The notes: generated by a model not told the origin, from the letters alone. Shown: positions 27,777 through 37,316, numbered from the stretch's first letter. The stretch is 64,000 nt of DNA from Alteromonas sp. MMG017 (GCF_018100795.1 NZ_JAGJDY010000002.1:434001-498000); one strand, 5' to 3'. A program made the numbers and translations.

Positions 27777-29315
27777 ATGCAGGAAGTAATCAATAAAGAT
27801 CTCTTAGAGAATGCCGATAAAGGGCAGCGTGCTGTGCTTCAAGTACATGAACAAGATAATGTTCTAATAGCCCTTAAAGACCTATTTGACGGTCAGCAAG
27901 TCAGTTACAGTGATACAAAGCTAACATTGCAGGATAATATCAACGCCGGGCACAAAATTGCGATGCGCGACTTCGCGGAGGGTGAAGCTGTGGTCAAATA
28001 TGGTTATAAGATTGGCAGTACTACACAAACTGTAAATAAAGGCGCGCACATTCATAGTCATAATCTGGTGACAGATCTGGATGGTTCAGAAACCTATCAT
28101 TATGCCCCCCCGCTAACACCCACCCAGACGATAACCGCCGTCCCCACATTTAAAGGTTATAAGCGTCAATCTGGTCACGTGGGGGTGAGAAACGAAGTAT
28201 GGATAATCAACACAGTTGGTTGTGTCAACCAGGCAGCAAACCGCATTGCAGAACTAGCGAAAACACAATTTTCATCCCGAGCGGATGACTTCATTGCCAA
28301 CACCCATCCTTTTGGGTGTTCCCAGTTGGGTGACGATTTAAATAATACGCGAAATATACTCGCCAGTTTAATGCAAAACCCGAATGCAGGTGGGGTGCTC
28401 GTTATTGGCTTAGGCTGTGAAAATAATCAACTTGATGCACTGATCCGTTCAACACCTAATATCGACCCTAGTCGCTTACGCTATTTCAATTCGCAAGAAG
28501 TCGAAGATGAAGTGCAAGTTGGCTTAGGGCTGGTGAAAGAGCTGTTAGATGTGATGGCTGAGGATCAGCGAGAGGAGGTACCTGTTTCGTCTTTAACCTT
28601 GGGCATGAAATGTGGTGGTTCAGACGGTTTTAGCGGACTAACCGCCAATGCCATCGTGGGCAGAGTATCAGATAAATTAACCCGCTTTGGTGGCAGAGTC
28701 ATACTCACAGAAACACCGGAAATGTTCGGCGCCGAGCAAGTATTGCTAAACAGAGCGAACAACAAGGCAACCTTCAACAACATCGTAAAATTGGTTGACG
28801 ATTTTAAACAGTATTTTATTGCCCAAAAACAGCCTATCTATGAAAACCCATCACCAGGCAATAAAGCTGGCGGCTTGACCACCTTAGAAGAAAAGTCTCT
28901 TGGGGCAATCCAAAAAGGCGGAAAAGCCATCATCAATGAAGTGATAGATTATGGTCAGCGTGCATCCACAGGCCAAGGTATGACGCTATTACAGAGCCCG
29001 GGGAACGATGCAGTGTCTTCCACTGCGTTGGCAGCAGCAGGAGCAAATATCGTGCTGTTTACCACCGGACGAGGGACCCCTCTTGGGTTTCCCGTGCCTA
29101 CAATCAAAATCGCTTCTAATTCAGATTTAGCCCTACGCAAGAAACACTGGATTGATTTTAATGCGGGCAAAATATTGGATGAGAATATTGATATAGACCA
29201 ATGCGCCGATGCACTCTTTGACTGTATTCTAGCCGTGGCATCGGGGCAAAAAACCAGAAATGAAGAAAATGAAAACCGCGAAATGGCCATATGGAAAAAT
29301 GGCGTTACCTTATAA
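27777..29315 (+). CDS. uxaA: D-altronate dehydratase
   Basis: A 512-residue protein with GAGGTGA before the ATG. An N-terminal SAF domain (about residues 20-95, HIHSHN) is followed by the long UxaA catalytic region. Iron- or substrate-binding segments are visible: TVGCVNQAA, THPFGCSQLGDD, GLGCENNQ, KCGGSDGFSG and YENPSPGNKAGG. The end (MAIWKNGVTL) also matches E. coli UxaA closely as I recall it. It dehydrates D-altronate to 2-keto-3-deoxy-D-gluconate. It stands apart from the other pathway genes in orientation and is divergent from the permease. Tagaturonate reductase (UxaB), which would make its substrate, is not in the window. Confidence 0.9.
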   Translation: MQEVINKDLLENADKGQRAVLQVHEQDNVLIALKDLFDGQQVSYSDTKLTLQDNINAGHKIAMRDFAEGEAVVKYGYKIGSTTQTVNKGAHIHSHNLVTDLDGSETYHYAPPLTPTQTITAVPTFKGYKRQSGHVGVRNEVWIINTVGCVNQAANRIAELAKTQFSSRADDFIANTHPFGCSQLGDDLNNTRNILASLMQNPNAGGVLVIGLGCENNQLDALIRSTPNIDPSRLRYFNSQEVEDEVQVGLGLVKELLDVMAEDQREEVPVSSLTLGMKCGGSDGFSGLTANAIVGRVSDKLTRFGGRVILTETPEMFGAEQVLLNRANNKATFNNIVKLVDDFKQYFIAQKQPIYENPSPGNKAGGLTTLEEKSLGAIQKGGKAIINEVIDYGQRASTGQGMTLLQSPGNDAVSSTALAAAGANIVLFTTGRGTPLGFPVPTIKIASNSDLALRKKHWIDFNAGKILDENIDIDQCADALFDCILAVASGQKTRNEENENREMAIWKNGVTL

Positions 29316-29572
29316 AACCGACATTTGAAAGGCTATCCGTTAAAACTAAGGGTTTTTGAACTCAAAGGCTCAAAACTGAAAGGTTAAAACAGTATATTAT
29401 TCACAAGGGCTGACGTAGCGACACTACTCAGCATCTTTGTGATAACCCCGCCCTTCTGCCTGTCGAGTTCTTATTCCCTGCTTGTTAGCTCTTTTTACAA
29501 GGGCAAGTTGCATAAATCGAGTTGATAAAGGGCTAGCTGACGTTGTGATGCCGGCCCTAATCTTATGGTCTT

Positions 29573-30511
29573 TTATTTGTCTTGATTTTGCACATAGCCT
29601 GATTGCCATGTGCATGGAACATTGGCAAAAATCTGTTGAATTTCACTCACTAAAGATGCATCCGGTTGAGATGAAGCCCATTCCACATTTTTTACGATAT
29701 TCGCGGGGTTCGCGGTGCCAACCAAAGTAGAGGCAATAGATGGGTGGTCAATAGCAAATTGCAAAGCCAAGGCAGTGATGTCTATTCCTTTAGACTGACA
29801 AAGACTGACCGCTTTTAGACTCGCTTGTTTGAGCTGCTCACTTCCAGGGTGCCACTGAGGCGCGCCCCGCTCGGTCAGCAACCCCATACCTGTAGGTGAG
29901 GCGTTAATAATACCAACCGACGCTTCATCTAATTTTGGGATAATCTCTGCCAATGAGTTGTCGTACAAGGCATAGCGACAGTAGGTCAAAATACAATCAA
30001 TCTCATATTGACTGATGACTTCACTAAATACCTTTAATGGATATCCGGTCACCCCTGCGTAACGTATTTTACCTGCCTTCTTGAGGGCTAATAGACAAGG
30101 AATACTCTCTTGCAGCACTTGGCGCATATCAGCAAACTCAATATCATGTAAAAACAAGATATCGACTTCGTTAACGCCTAAGCGGGAACAGCTTTCATCA
30201 AGGCTTGCTTCAATTCGCTTCGCAGAAAAATCAAAATCAGCAAAATCCGCCCCGTAACGCCCTGCTTTAGTCGACAAAATATACTGTTCTCGAGGAATAC
30301 CTTTTAATGCTTTACCCAGTACCGTTTCCGCTACTGTGTCACCGTAATAAGGTGATACATCAAGGTAATTTATCCCTAAGTCTAACGCGGTGTGGACTGT
30401 TTTTATGCCTTCTTGCTCGCTGATATTTCTAAAGACACTGCCTAGCGGTGACGCACCGTAACTGACTTGTGATAGCTTAAGATCTGTCTTGCCTAATTGC
30501 CTATAATTCAT
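29573..30511 (-). CDS. Aldo/keto reductase resembling L-galactose 1-dehydrogenase
   Basis: A 312-residue protein from the ATG at 30511, which has GAGG 7 bases upstream; an earlier start would overlap the lactonase gene. The AKR tetrad is Asp51, Tyr56, Lys82 and His122 (YLDVSPYYG, STKAGRYG, LHDIEF). Stretches such as GASPLGSVF, SPYYGDT, LHDIEF, ASPTGMGLLTERG and PQWHP closely resemble plant L-galactose dehydrogenase as I recall it; bacterial L-fucose dehydrogenases are the next relatives. It would oxidise L-galactose (or L-fucose) at C1 with NAD(P) to the lactone. It is the last gene of the operon with the lactonase and LgoD-like genes. Confidence 0.85.
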   Translation of the reverse strand: MNYRQLGKTDLKLSQVSYGASPLGSVFRNISEQEGIKTVHTALDLGINYLDVSPYYGDTVAETVLGKALKGIPREQYILSTKAGRYGADFADFDFSAKRIEASLDESCSRLGVNEVDILFLHDIEFADMRQVLQESIPCLLALKKAGKIRYAGVTGYPLKVFSEVISQYEIDCILTYCRYALYDNSLAEIIPKLDEASVGIINASPTGMGLLTERGAPQWHPGSEQLKQASLKAVSLCQSKGIDITALALQFAIDHPSIASTLVGTANPANIVKNVEWASSQPDASLVSEIQQIFANVPCTWQSGYVQNQDK

Positions 30512-30521
30512 AATAACCTCA

Positions 30522-31352
30522 CTACAATCGGTAGAATCGTTCGGCATTTAAGCCAAATACATGCTGCGAAAATTCTGGGTAAAGACGGGTGACGTATCGT
30601 TCAACGATCTGTATGACTTCCGTGTACGTTGCTGCGAGTTGGCAAACAGGCCAGTCTGAGCCGAACATCACTCTCTCAGGGCCAAAGGCGGAAAACACCA
30701 CGTCCATATAGGGGATGAAATCAGCTTCTTGCCAGTCTTTATGGTTAGCCTCTGTGACCATACCGGAAATCTTACAATACACATTTTGGTGTTCAGCAAT
30801 GGCCTGCATATGCGCTTTCCACTGGGCGAAACCTTCACCTGAAGCAATATCAGGTTTGGCGATATGATCAATAACGATCCTATGCTGGGGTAATGTATCT
30901 AAAAGCTGACGCGCTTGGGGTAACTGAGTGGCGAAAATTAGTAGGTCATAGGCATAGTCAAATTGATGCAACAATTTCAAACCTTCGACGAAACGAGGTT
31001 GTAGCATAAAGTTCGGATCGGGCTCACCTTGAAGCACATGCCGAAACCCTTTCAGCACCTGCTCGTTTTGCCAACTTAAAAGCTGTTGCTCTAAGTTCGG
31101 GCTCATTAAGTCAACCCAACCAACAATGCCCTTGATAAGCGGAAACTGTTGAGCGAGAGATAGCAACCACTGCGTTTCCTCAATAGATTGACGAGCTTGA
31201 ACAACAACAGTGCCATCAATCCCATTGGCCCCAGTCTCTGCTTCTAGTGCCGGAGGAAAATAATCGCGCTTTAAAACACGCTCATCTTCGCCGATCCAAT
31301 CAAACTCTTCAGGGTTGTACGCCCAAAAATGTTGGTGTGCATCAATCATCAT
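30522..31352 (-). CDS. Amidohydrolase-family sugar lactonase
   Basis: A 276-residue protein of the amidohydrolase-2 group that includes L-fuconolactonase and L-rhamnonolactonase. It has the metal motif IDAHQHFW (His6, His8), VVIDH-type strand IVIDHIAKP, and FGSDWPV near the C-terminus with the catalytic Asp. It opens sugar 1,4- or 1,5-lactones to acids. The ATG lies 2 bases past the LgoD-like stop codon, so translation is coupled. In this pathway the substrate would be L-galactono-lactone, made by the aldo/keto reductase gene that follows. L-fuconolactone is the alternative. Confidence 0.87.
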   Translation of the reverse strand: MMIDAHQHFWAYNPEEFDWIGEDERVLKRDYFPPALEAETGANGIDGTVVVQARQSIEETQWLLSLAQQFPLIKGIVGWVDLMSPNLEQQLLSWQNEQVLKGFRHVLQGEPDPNFMLQPRFVEGLKLLHQFDYAYDLLIFATQLPQARQLLDTLPQHRIVIDHIAKPDIASGEGFAQWKAHMQAIAEHQNVYCKISGMVTEANHKDWQEADFIPYMDVVFSAFGPERVMFGSDWPVCQLAATYTEVIQIVERYVTRLYPEFSQHVFGLNAERFYRL

Positions 31353-31354
31353 TA

Positions 31355-32368
31355 TTAGTCCATTTCTACCACGGCTTTAATCACACCGGTTTCTGGCTTT
31401 GTCCAGCTTTCGAACGTATCCAACACTTCACTAAATTTCCCCGTATGGGTTACTAAAGACCGACTTACTACTGAACCCTCTTTCAAACAGTTAACGACCA
31501 ATTCAAAATCCTCTAACGTTGCGTTTCTACTACCTAATAAGGTCGTTTCACGCTTATGAAACTCAGGATCATTAAAGCAAATGTCTTTTTTAATAACACT
31601 TATAAATACGATTTTTCCGCCATGGGCTAAGTTAGTGAATGTCGACTGCATAGCGTTCACATTACCAGTGCAATCCATTATCACAGTTGGATATTGGCCG
31701 TTGGTCAGTGCGGCTAATTGCGCATTCACATCACCTGATGCATCCACCACTGCGTCTAAGTTATATTCTTCTTTACAGAAAGTAAGTTTGTCTTTTTTGA
31801 TATCTGAGACAAAGACTTTCGCGCCCGCTACTTTCGCAAACTGTGCAGTACTTAATCCTATAGGCCCTGCACCTTGAACCAAAACAGTGTCATCTTTGGT
31901 CAGCTTTGCTCGCCTAACGGCATGAGCACCAATAGCGAGACATTCGATTATTGCCATGTCGTTAAATGAAAGTCCATCAGATATCACGACTGCTGACGCT
32001 GGCACACTTAGGTACTCACACATGCCACCATCTCGGTGTACTCCTAATACTTCAATATTAGTGCAGCAGTTCGGCTTGCCATTGTTGCACGCAATGCAGT
32101 CTCCGCAATGCAAATAAGGAATGATGTAAACCGATGAGCCCACTGGGAGCTCAACGCCCTCACCAAGGCTAACAATTGTACCTGACAATTCGTGACCTAA
32201 AACTCGGGGGTATTCAAAAAAAGGTTGGTTCCCTGCGTAGGCGTGAATATCAGTACCGCAAATACCAATAGATTTAATCTTAACTAGCACTTCGCCTGCG
32301 CTAGGTGATGGTTTTTCGACATCTCGTTTTTCTAAAATACCGGGCTCAATACATACGATAGTTTTCAT
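31355..32368 (-). CDS. lgoD: LgoD-like L-galactonate 5-dehydrogenase (zinc MDR)
   Basis: A 337-residue zinc-dependent dehydrogenase; the ATG at 32368 is preferred over the TTG one codon earlier. Catalytic zinc ligands are Cys37 (GICGTDIH) and His59/Glu60 (GHE). The structural zinc site is Cys88, 91, 94 and 101/102. The Rossmann motif is [39 protein letters not shown] and [17 protein letters not shown] match E. coli YjjN/LgoD almost residue for residue as I recall it. That enzyme oxidises L-galactonate to D-tagaturonate. It is the first gene of the lgoD-lactonase-dehydrogenase operon. A relative acting on a fucose derivative is the alternative. Confidence 0.85.
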   Translation of the reverse strand: MKTIVCIEPGILEKRDVEKPSPSAGEVLVKIKSIGICGTDIHAYAGNQPFFEYPRVLGHELSGTIVSLGEGVELPVGSSVYIIPYLHCGDCIACNNGKPNCCTNIEVLGVHRDGGMCEYLSVPASAVVISDGLSFNDMAIIECLAIGAHAVRRAKLTKDDTVLVQGAGPIGLSTAQFAKVAGAKVFVSDIKKDKLTFCKEEYNLDAVVDASGDVNAQLAALTNGQYPTVIMDCTGNVNAMQSTFTNLAHGGKIVFISVIKKDICFNDPEFHKRETTLLGSRNATLEDFELVVNCLKEGSVVSRSLVTHTGKFSEVLDTFESWTKPETGVIKAVVEMD

Positions 32369-32371
32369 CAA

Positions 32372-32912
32372 AGGGGATCCTAAACGGTCTTCTGGTTCAC
32401 TTAATCATGTGAAAATCATAACACTTAGGATATAAATTTCTAACTTTATTTTTGTATATGAATATATTTATTTATATTTAATGTATTCAACCAACCTTAA
32501 AACATCACTTCTGCAACTGTATAATAGTAGGTTGAGTGCCATAGAAACGCTGCAAAATGTCTCAAAACTTTGGCTTTAATATGACTTAAAACATACCAAA
32601 ATAATGGTACCCCCCGTTATATAAAGAAACATAATACATTTACCTATAAATAAACATTTGGATACATAAAATAATATCACCCCTTCTAAGCGCGTAGATG
32701 CACATAAAGTACTAAAATAACGAAAAGGGGGGGAACGCCTGTGAGTCCGTTTCTAAGCTCTCGCTTCACCACGCTAATATAATTGCGCTTCGTGATAGCG
32801 AGTACCCGGATTAGAGCGCAACGGGATGAAAATCCAGCAGCCTGCCAATAACGCAACAGCAAATCAAACTACGAGTGTGATTACCGTCACTCAGCACTAC
32901 TGTTATTCTCTA
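32372..32912. other. Intergenic region upstream of lgoD, no gene seen
   Basis: AT-rich near the lgoD start, with a TGTATATGAATATA half-palindrome (about 32453-32466) that resembles the perfect inverted repeat at 11861. Further left-to-right there is a G-run (about 32723-32732) and GC-richer text without an open frame. It probably holds the lgoD promoter and decayed mobile DNA. Confidence 0.5.
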
Positions 32913-33177
32913 ATACCAATTCCATTAATTAATTAACCACTCAGCGAATATTTAAAAGAACTTAATCAAGGCGCTTAAACGAAGTAATAGTGGTGCTCTT
33001 TCAAGTTTGAGCAACACAGAATAAGTCCTTTTAAAATTCGCCCGAAGGGAATTCCCCAACGGGTTTTGCACTGCGTTCTCGGTATTTGAAAGGGATAAAC
33101 CATTACTGCACACCGACGTCTTGTTCAAAACCCGCTGGATGAATTCTAAGAGGGCAATTATTTAATGGAATTGGTAT
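32913..33177. mobile_element. MITE-like element with 22-bp terminal inverted repeats
   Basis: The left end starts ATACCAATTCCATTAATTAA and the right end finishes TTTAATGGAATTGGTAT; as 22-bp ends they are reverse complements with one mismatch. The element is 265 bp, has no reading frame, and sits in an intergenic region flanked by TA on the left and by TA-like bases on the right. Short non-coding elements with similar ends are frequent in Alteromonadales genomes. The source transposase is not in the window. Confidence 0.7.
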
Positions 33178-33359
33178 AAGGGCGCATAACCTCAGATCAC
33201 CACTGGAGATATCCACCACGTAAAAAACCAACGTCATCAAACAGGAAATCTAAAAGAAGACAGGTAGAAAGAGAGATATAGATAGAAGTACAAGGAGCAG
33301 GAATAACAGAGCGAAAGCGTAGCGCAATCGCTCAAAATGTTAATGTAAACTGATGAGAC

Positions 33360-34136
33360 CTAAAGTTTCCGTACAATCCCATAAGTGACCGCTTTAGAAA
33401 TTTCTTCAGCTGCCACTTTTAACTCTTTAAGTACATCATCAATGCCCATGATTTCAGGAATGCGCATGATATAAGGGATTGTGAGCGTAGCGACGGCGTG
33501 GTCTGAATCAATGATTGGGTAAGACAAATCAGTCACTCCTTGCACAAATGCACTAGGGGCTTTCAAATAGCCTTGCTTAGAGACCTTTTTGCAATCCGCC
33601 ATAAATTGCTTAACTTCATCTTCACTGTGGTGCTTTTTAAGTAAGTTAATCATTGACTCTTTCTTCTCGGCCGACTGATTAACAAACAAAATTCGCCCGG
33701 ATGCGGCAAAAACGATGGGACGGCGATAGCCTACTCTCACCGAGTACGACAAGTTACTTGGTGTTTCTACCCGAGAAATAACCACAATCTGTTCTTGTGA
33801 TTCCACTGCAATATGACAAGACATACTGGTTTTTTCTGCCAGAGAACGCATGATAGGTTGCGCATATTCTAGAATATCTTTGATTGGCTCGTGCTCAGTA
33901 CCCAACTGCAACAATCGACGAGTGACTTGATATCCGTCGATATCCTCACTTTTTTCAATATATCCTCGTTGTTCCAATACTAAAATCATTCGGTAAATTT
34001 CTGCATTTGAACGACCCAGCTTCTCCGCTATGGTGGAAGTACTCAGAGGGGTGGCGTCTTTGGATAATAGCTCGAGAATATCTAATCCCTTTTCTAGGGC
34101 TGGCGCTGAGTACTTCTTCGATGATGTCGCTTCCAT
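33360..34136 (-). CDS. IclR-family transcriptional regulator
   Basis: A 258-residue protein with the N-terminal winged HTH (about residues 10-70: LEKGLDILELLSK, STIAEKLGRSNAEIYRMI) and the C-terminal IclR effector domain (about 85-250: SYSVRVGYRRPIVFAASGRILF). IclR-family members often repress or activate sugar-acid catabolic genes, with a pathway intermediate as effector. It lies upstream of lgoD in the same orientation, separated by about 1 kb including the MITE, so it is transcribed on its own. The sugar-acid operon is the obvious target, and the GTATAT-type inverted repeats are candidate sites; both are inference. Confidence 0.9.
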   Translation of the reverse strand: MEATSSKKYSAPALEKGLDILELLSKDATPLSTSTIAEKLGRSNAEIYRMILVLEQRGYIEKSEDIDGYQVTRRLLQLGTEHEPIKDILEYAQPIMRSLAEKTSMSCHIAVESQEQIVVISRVETPSNLSYSVRVGYRRPIVFAASGRILFVNQSAEKKESMINLLKKHHSEDEVKQFMADCKKVSKQGYLKAPSAFVQGVTDLSYPIIDSDHAVATLTIPYIMRIPEIMGIDDVLKELKVAAEEISKAVTYGIVRKL

Positions 34137-34387
34137 ATTTAAAACCTTATTCGTTTAGTTTGCCCTTGCAAGCAGAATGGCGTTGTTCTTTCTTTTCAAA
34201 TACAAAATTTCAAAAAGCATATATCAATTTTAGAGCCTTTTGAGTGGATGTCGATAGGTTAACTCAAAAAATAACCAACTGAAACGAGGTATCTTTCTTA
34301 CCAAACGGGAAAACAAGTCACATAGCCAATTGATACTTTTTATATTTGATTTTACATTGCCAAATACAATTTATTTGAGGTAGCACC

Positions 34388-35080
34388 ATGACGTTAAAAT
34401 AAAAAAGTGCTACTCATTTTGGCAACTGTTTTTGCGCTCGTGTGATGTGTATCGGCGGAGTCTTCTTCCACTATCCCGTCGACTTCGAGCGCTTCCAGTA
34501 CAAGCAACGAAACCCAGCAATACAATATTCTATACATCATGACGGATGATCATGTGAGTCACGCTGTAGTCGTATATCAGGAGCGCTTAGCTGAACTGAA
34601 CTGAACTGAACTGAACTGAACTTAACCCCACTCCCAATCTAAGTGCCTTGGCAAATGAAGGCATGACCTTTACCAACATATTCATTACTAATCCGATTTG
34701 CACACCGAGCCGTGCAACGATATTAACCGGTCAGTACAGTCAAACGAAAGGCGTACTCGATCTCAGGGGGAAAATCGCTATATCCCAGCAGCACTTACCG
34801 CGATTAATGAAAGAGGCGGGCTAAGAGACATCCATCATTGGAAAGCGGCATTCAAAAGCAGAACCAGGTGTATTTGATTACTATCTAGTACTTGAGTCTC
34901 AAGGCACATACTTTGACGCTGAGTTTAGAACAAGAGGCCCCGAGCCTTGGCCTGAAAACGAAACGCAATACAATGGGCATTCTCCAGATGTTGTAACTGA
35001 TTTATGGTTAAAATGGTTAGAAAATCGAGGGGCCAATAAGCCGTTTTTATTGATGCATCAATTCAAAGCCCCTCACGTTG
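34388..35080 (+). pseudogene. Decayed sulfatase gene (iduronate-sulfatase-like), truncated
   Basis: Pieced across frames, the text gives a signal-like VLLILATVFAL, NILYIMTDDH, the active-site signature [14 protein letters not shown] (formylglycine Cys), then SIIGKRHSKAEP, FDYYLVLESQG, GPEPWPENE, TDLWLKWLEN and FLLMHQFKAPH. Damage: the frame after the ATG is wrong, TGA at 34443 and TAA at 34822 interrupt it, and the CTGAA repeat at 34591 shifts the frame by one. Homology stops near 35080, so the C-terminal 60 percent is missing. It once encoded a type I sulfatase, consistent with a formerly larger sulfated-glycan locus. It runs toward tRNA-Ser. Confidence 0.85.
34591..34620. repeat. Six tandem CTGAA units inside the sulfatase pseudogene
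   Basis: Six perfect copies of the 5-base unit. Since 5 is not a multiple of 3, copy-number change shifts the frame; 4 or 7 copies would bring the two flanking sulfatase frames together. The other stops in the gene mean this cannot restore function now. Confidence 0.95.
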
Positions 35081-35174
35081 CTCGCCTGTGGGTTGCGAAA
35101 GAAGTGCGTTTTTTTGCTCACAAAAACGTCAAACTTGAAAGGGCAACACCAAATCCTGGTAGATTCAAGACAAT

Positions 35175-35208
35175 AAAAAAGCCCCTACGAAAACCGTAGG
35201 GGCTTTTT
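35175..35208 (-). terminator. Terminator after tRNA-Ser (minus strand)
   Basis: A long perfect stem (AAAGCCCCTACG paired with CGTAGGGGCTTT, with flanking A and T runs) lies 8 bases past the tRNA 3' end and ends in a T run on the minus strand. It is also symmetric enough to stop transcription from the left. Confidence 0.85.
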
Positions 35209-35215
35209 GTTTATT

Positions 35216-35305
35216 TGGCGGAGAGAGAGGGATTCGAACCCTCGTTAGGTTTAACCCTAAACACACTTTCCAGGCGTGCGCCTTCAGCCACTCAGCCACC
35301 TCTCC
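35216..35305 (-). tRNA. tRNA-Ser (GGA)
   Basis: A 90-base tRNA with encoded CCA. On the minus strand it begins GGAGAGGTGGC and ends CTCTCTCCGCCA; the anticodon loop CTGGAAA gives anticodon GGA. A long variable arm and the GTTCGAATC T-loop are present. It marks the border between accessory and core genes, with its 3' end toward the accessory side. Confidence 0.97.
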
Positions 35306-35505
35306 AAATCTTGTGCTATCTGTAATGAATGCAAACAGCGAATTACTGCTAAGGCGATTAGTAAGTGTGCACGCTATAAACCTTATGCGGCGAACAATTA
35401 ACCTTGAGCGCGCGTATAGTAGGTAAAGCGAGTGCCTTTATCAAGACGTTGCGTAAAAAAACACGCTAACTGCTGATTTATTACTCGCCTTTACCTTATT
35501 AAACG

Positions 35506-36561
35506 TTATAGCCCGCCTTTTGCTTTCAATTCTTCCGAAAAATTGAGCATTCGGTCGAGTGGGATTAAAGCACCCTCACGCAGGCTGTCGTCAACGAATA
35601 TCTCATGGCCTTCATACGTTACCCCTAAAGAAGCTTTTATCGCCTCAAGGCCGTTCATGGCCATCCACGGGCAATGGGCACAGCTCTTACACGTCGCCCC
35701 GTTTCCACCTGTAGGTGCTTCAATAAACGTTTTGTTTGGCGTGAGTTGCTGCATTTTATAAAAAATGCCTTTATCGGTCGCCACAATGAAGGTGTCATTA
35801 TTCATGGTTTGCGACGCTTTAATTAGCTGGCTGGTTGAGCCTACTGCGTCTGCCATGTCTACCACACTGGCGGGTGATTCAGGATGAACCAATACCGCTG
35901 CGTTAGGGTATAGCGCTTTCATGTCAGCCAGCTTCTGTGCTGAGAACTCATCATGAACAATACATTCGCCCTGCCACATCAACATTTCTGCGCCAGTTTG
36001 TTTGGCAATGTACGAACCTAAGTGACGGTCAGGGCCCCAAGTAATTTTTTTGCCTTGGCTATCTAGATGCTCAACAATCTCTAACGCAATACTTGAGGTT
36101 ACCACCCAATCGGCGCGAGCTTTAACCGCGGCAGAGGTATTGGCGTATACCACAACAGTATGATCAGGGTGTGCATCACAAAACGCACTGAATTCTTCGA
36201 TAGGACAACCGATATCTAGTGAACAGGTTGCTTCCAGTGTAGGCATTAGCACCGTTTTTTCTGGGCTAAGTATTTTTGCCGTTTCGCCCATGAAGCGAAC
36301 GCCCGCCACAATAAGGGTTTGTTCTGCTGCATCACGACCAAAGCGCGCCATTTCCAACGAATCAGCCACACATCCACCGGTCTCTTCCGCTAACGCCTGA
36401 ATTTCAGGATCGGTATAATAATGCGCAACCAGCACAGCGTTTCGCTGTTTAAGCAAAGATTTAATCTCAGCTTTAAGCGCCGCTCTTCGGGCATCTGATA
36501 ATGGCTGTGGTTTAGCGGGAAAAGGATACTCTACCTGTTCCACTCGAAAGGCTACTGACAT
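35506..36561 (-). CDS. nadA: Quinolinate synthase A
   Basis: A 351-residue protein from the ATG at 36561 (TAGG 6 bases upstream); a TTG 8 codons earlier is less likely. NadA condenses iminoaspartate with dihydroxyacetone phosphate to quinolinate in NAD synthesis, using a [4Fe-4S] cluster. The three cluster Cys are seen in CSLDIGC (first), GECIVHDE (second) and [10 protein letters not shown] (third). Substrate-binding segments [10 protein letters not shown] and [10 protein letters not shown] are present. Monocistronic in this window; the 200 bases after its stop, up to tRNA-Ser, show no gene. Confidence 0.96.
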   Translation of the reverse strand: MSVAFRVEQVEYPFPAKPQPLSDARRAALKAEIKSLLKQRNAVLVAHYYTDPEIQALAEETGGCVADSLEMARFGRDAAEQTLIVAGVRFMGETAKILSPEKTVLMPTLEATCSLDIGCPIEEFSAFCDAHPDHTVVVYANTSAAVKARADWVVTSSIALEIVEHLDSQGKKITWGPDRHLGSYIAKQTGAEMLMWQGECIVHDEFSAQKLADMKALYPNAAVLVHPESPASVVDMADAVGSTSQLIKASQTMNNDTFIVATDKGIFYKMQQLTPNKTFIEAPTGGNGATCKSCAHCPWMAMNGLEAIKASLGVTYEGHEIFVDDSLREGALIPLDRMLNFSEELKAKGGL

Positions 36562-36927
36562 TGACCTACATCTCGGTTGTGACAAGGCCGTGGATTATAC
36601 CCGACTGTCATAAAAAATACATACTACTTAGTTAAGGGTGATTGACTAATTTTCAACCATGCCATCCTAAAAATCTGAATTATAGATAAAAGAATTTGCC
36701 GTAAAGCGATTACGCGAATTGATATTTAGTCTTTTGGGATTTTGTTAAAGTTGGCATTTAATTTTTTAAGATTTAGTTAGTCGTCACGAATCTGATAAAG
36801 CGGAGGAATTTAACTTGTATATTTCGCGCTGTAGCGAGCTTAACTTAGTATGATAATCGGTATAAGGGATTTGTGAAGATAACGATTCTTGTGTTTGAGG
36901 CTTGGTAGAAAGCACTATAAGAAATGA
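36562..36927. other. Intergenic region between nadA and the tRNA-Lys genes
   Basis: About 366 bases with the nadA promoter, AT-rich near 36650-36780. I see no reading frame, repeat or strong hairpin, and no clear terminator after the tRNA-Lys array. Confidence 0.5.
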
Positions 36928-37003
36928 TGGTGGGTCGTGCTGGATTCGAACCAGCGACCAATTGATTAAAAGTCAACTGCTCTACCAGCTGAGCTAACGA
37001 CCC
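36928..37003 (-). tRNA. tRNA-Lys (UUU), copy 3 of the transcript
   Basis: 76 bases with encoded CCA; the minus strand begins GGGTCGTTAGCTCAG, the anticodon loop CTTTTAA gives UUU, and the end is ACGACCCACCA. Identical to the two other copies upstream in the same transcript. Confidence 0.97.
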
Positions 37004-37099
37004 ATCAAATAACACATTTACTACTCACACATTCACAATGTGAAGCGGTGAGCAAACAAGCTGTTGGTATTAGCTTGATTGTACTTCGCTTTCAAATGA

Positions 37100-37175
37100 T
37101 GGTGGGTCGTGCTGGATTCGAACCAGCGACCAATTGATTAAAAGTCAACTGCTCTACCAGCTGAGCTAACGACCC
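37100..37175 (-). tRNA. tRNA-Lys (UUU), copy 2
   Basis: 76 bases, identical in sequence to its neighbours at 36928 and 37200; all three lie in one orientation with 96- and 24-base spacers, so they are processed from one transcript. Confidence 0.97.
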
Positions 37176-37199
37176 GTCATTTGGAGCCAGGAGAAGAAT

Positions 37200-37275
37200 T
37201 GGTGGGTCGTGCTGGATTCGAACCAGCGACCAATTGATTAAAAGTCAACTGCTCTACCAGCTGAGCTAACGACCC
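37200..37275 (-). tRNA. tRNA-Lys (UUU), copy 1
   Basis: 76 bases, first gene of the three-copy tRNA-Lys transcript. A stable-RNA-type promoter lies just upstream (37317-37344). Confidence 0.97.
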
Positions 37276-37316
37276 AATCTTTCCTGTTGTTGCCTGTGTC
37301 TTGGCAACGGCGGCAT

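Noticed and set aside
29424..29615. Minus-strand frame of 63 codons between uxaA and the aldo/keto reductase
   Set aside because: No ribosome site, overlaps the end of the reductase gene, and no recognisable family.
27550..32371. L-fucose oxidation as the main reading of the catabolic genes
   Set aside because: The dehydrogenase looks like LgoD and the dehydratase like true altronate dehydratase, which have no place in the fucose route; kept only as an alternative.
32913..33177. Full insertion sequence
   Set aside because: Only 265 bases with inverted ends and no transposase frame, so it is called a MITE-like element.
34591..34620. Tandem CTGAA repeat as a CRISPR or origin iteron
   Set aside because: The unit is only 5 bases and lies inside a decayed sulfatase frame; a simple sequence repeat explains it.
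36928..37275. Three long identical repeats with spacers, CRISPR-like at first sight
   Set aside because: Each repeat is a full tRNA-Lys with anticodon UUU and CCA end; spacers are unequal.
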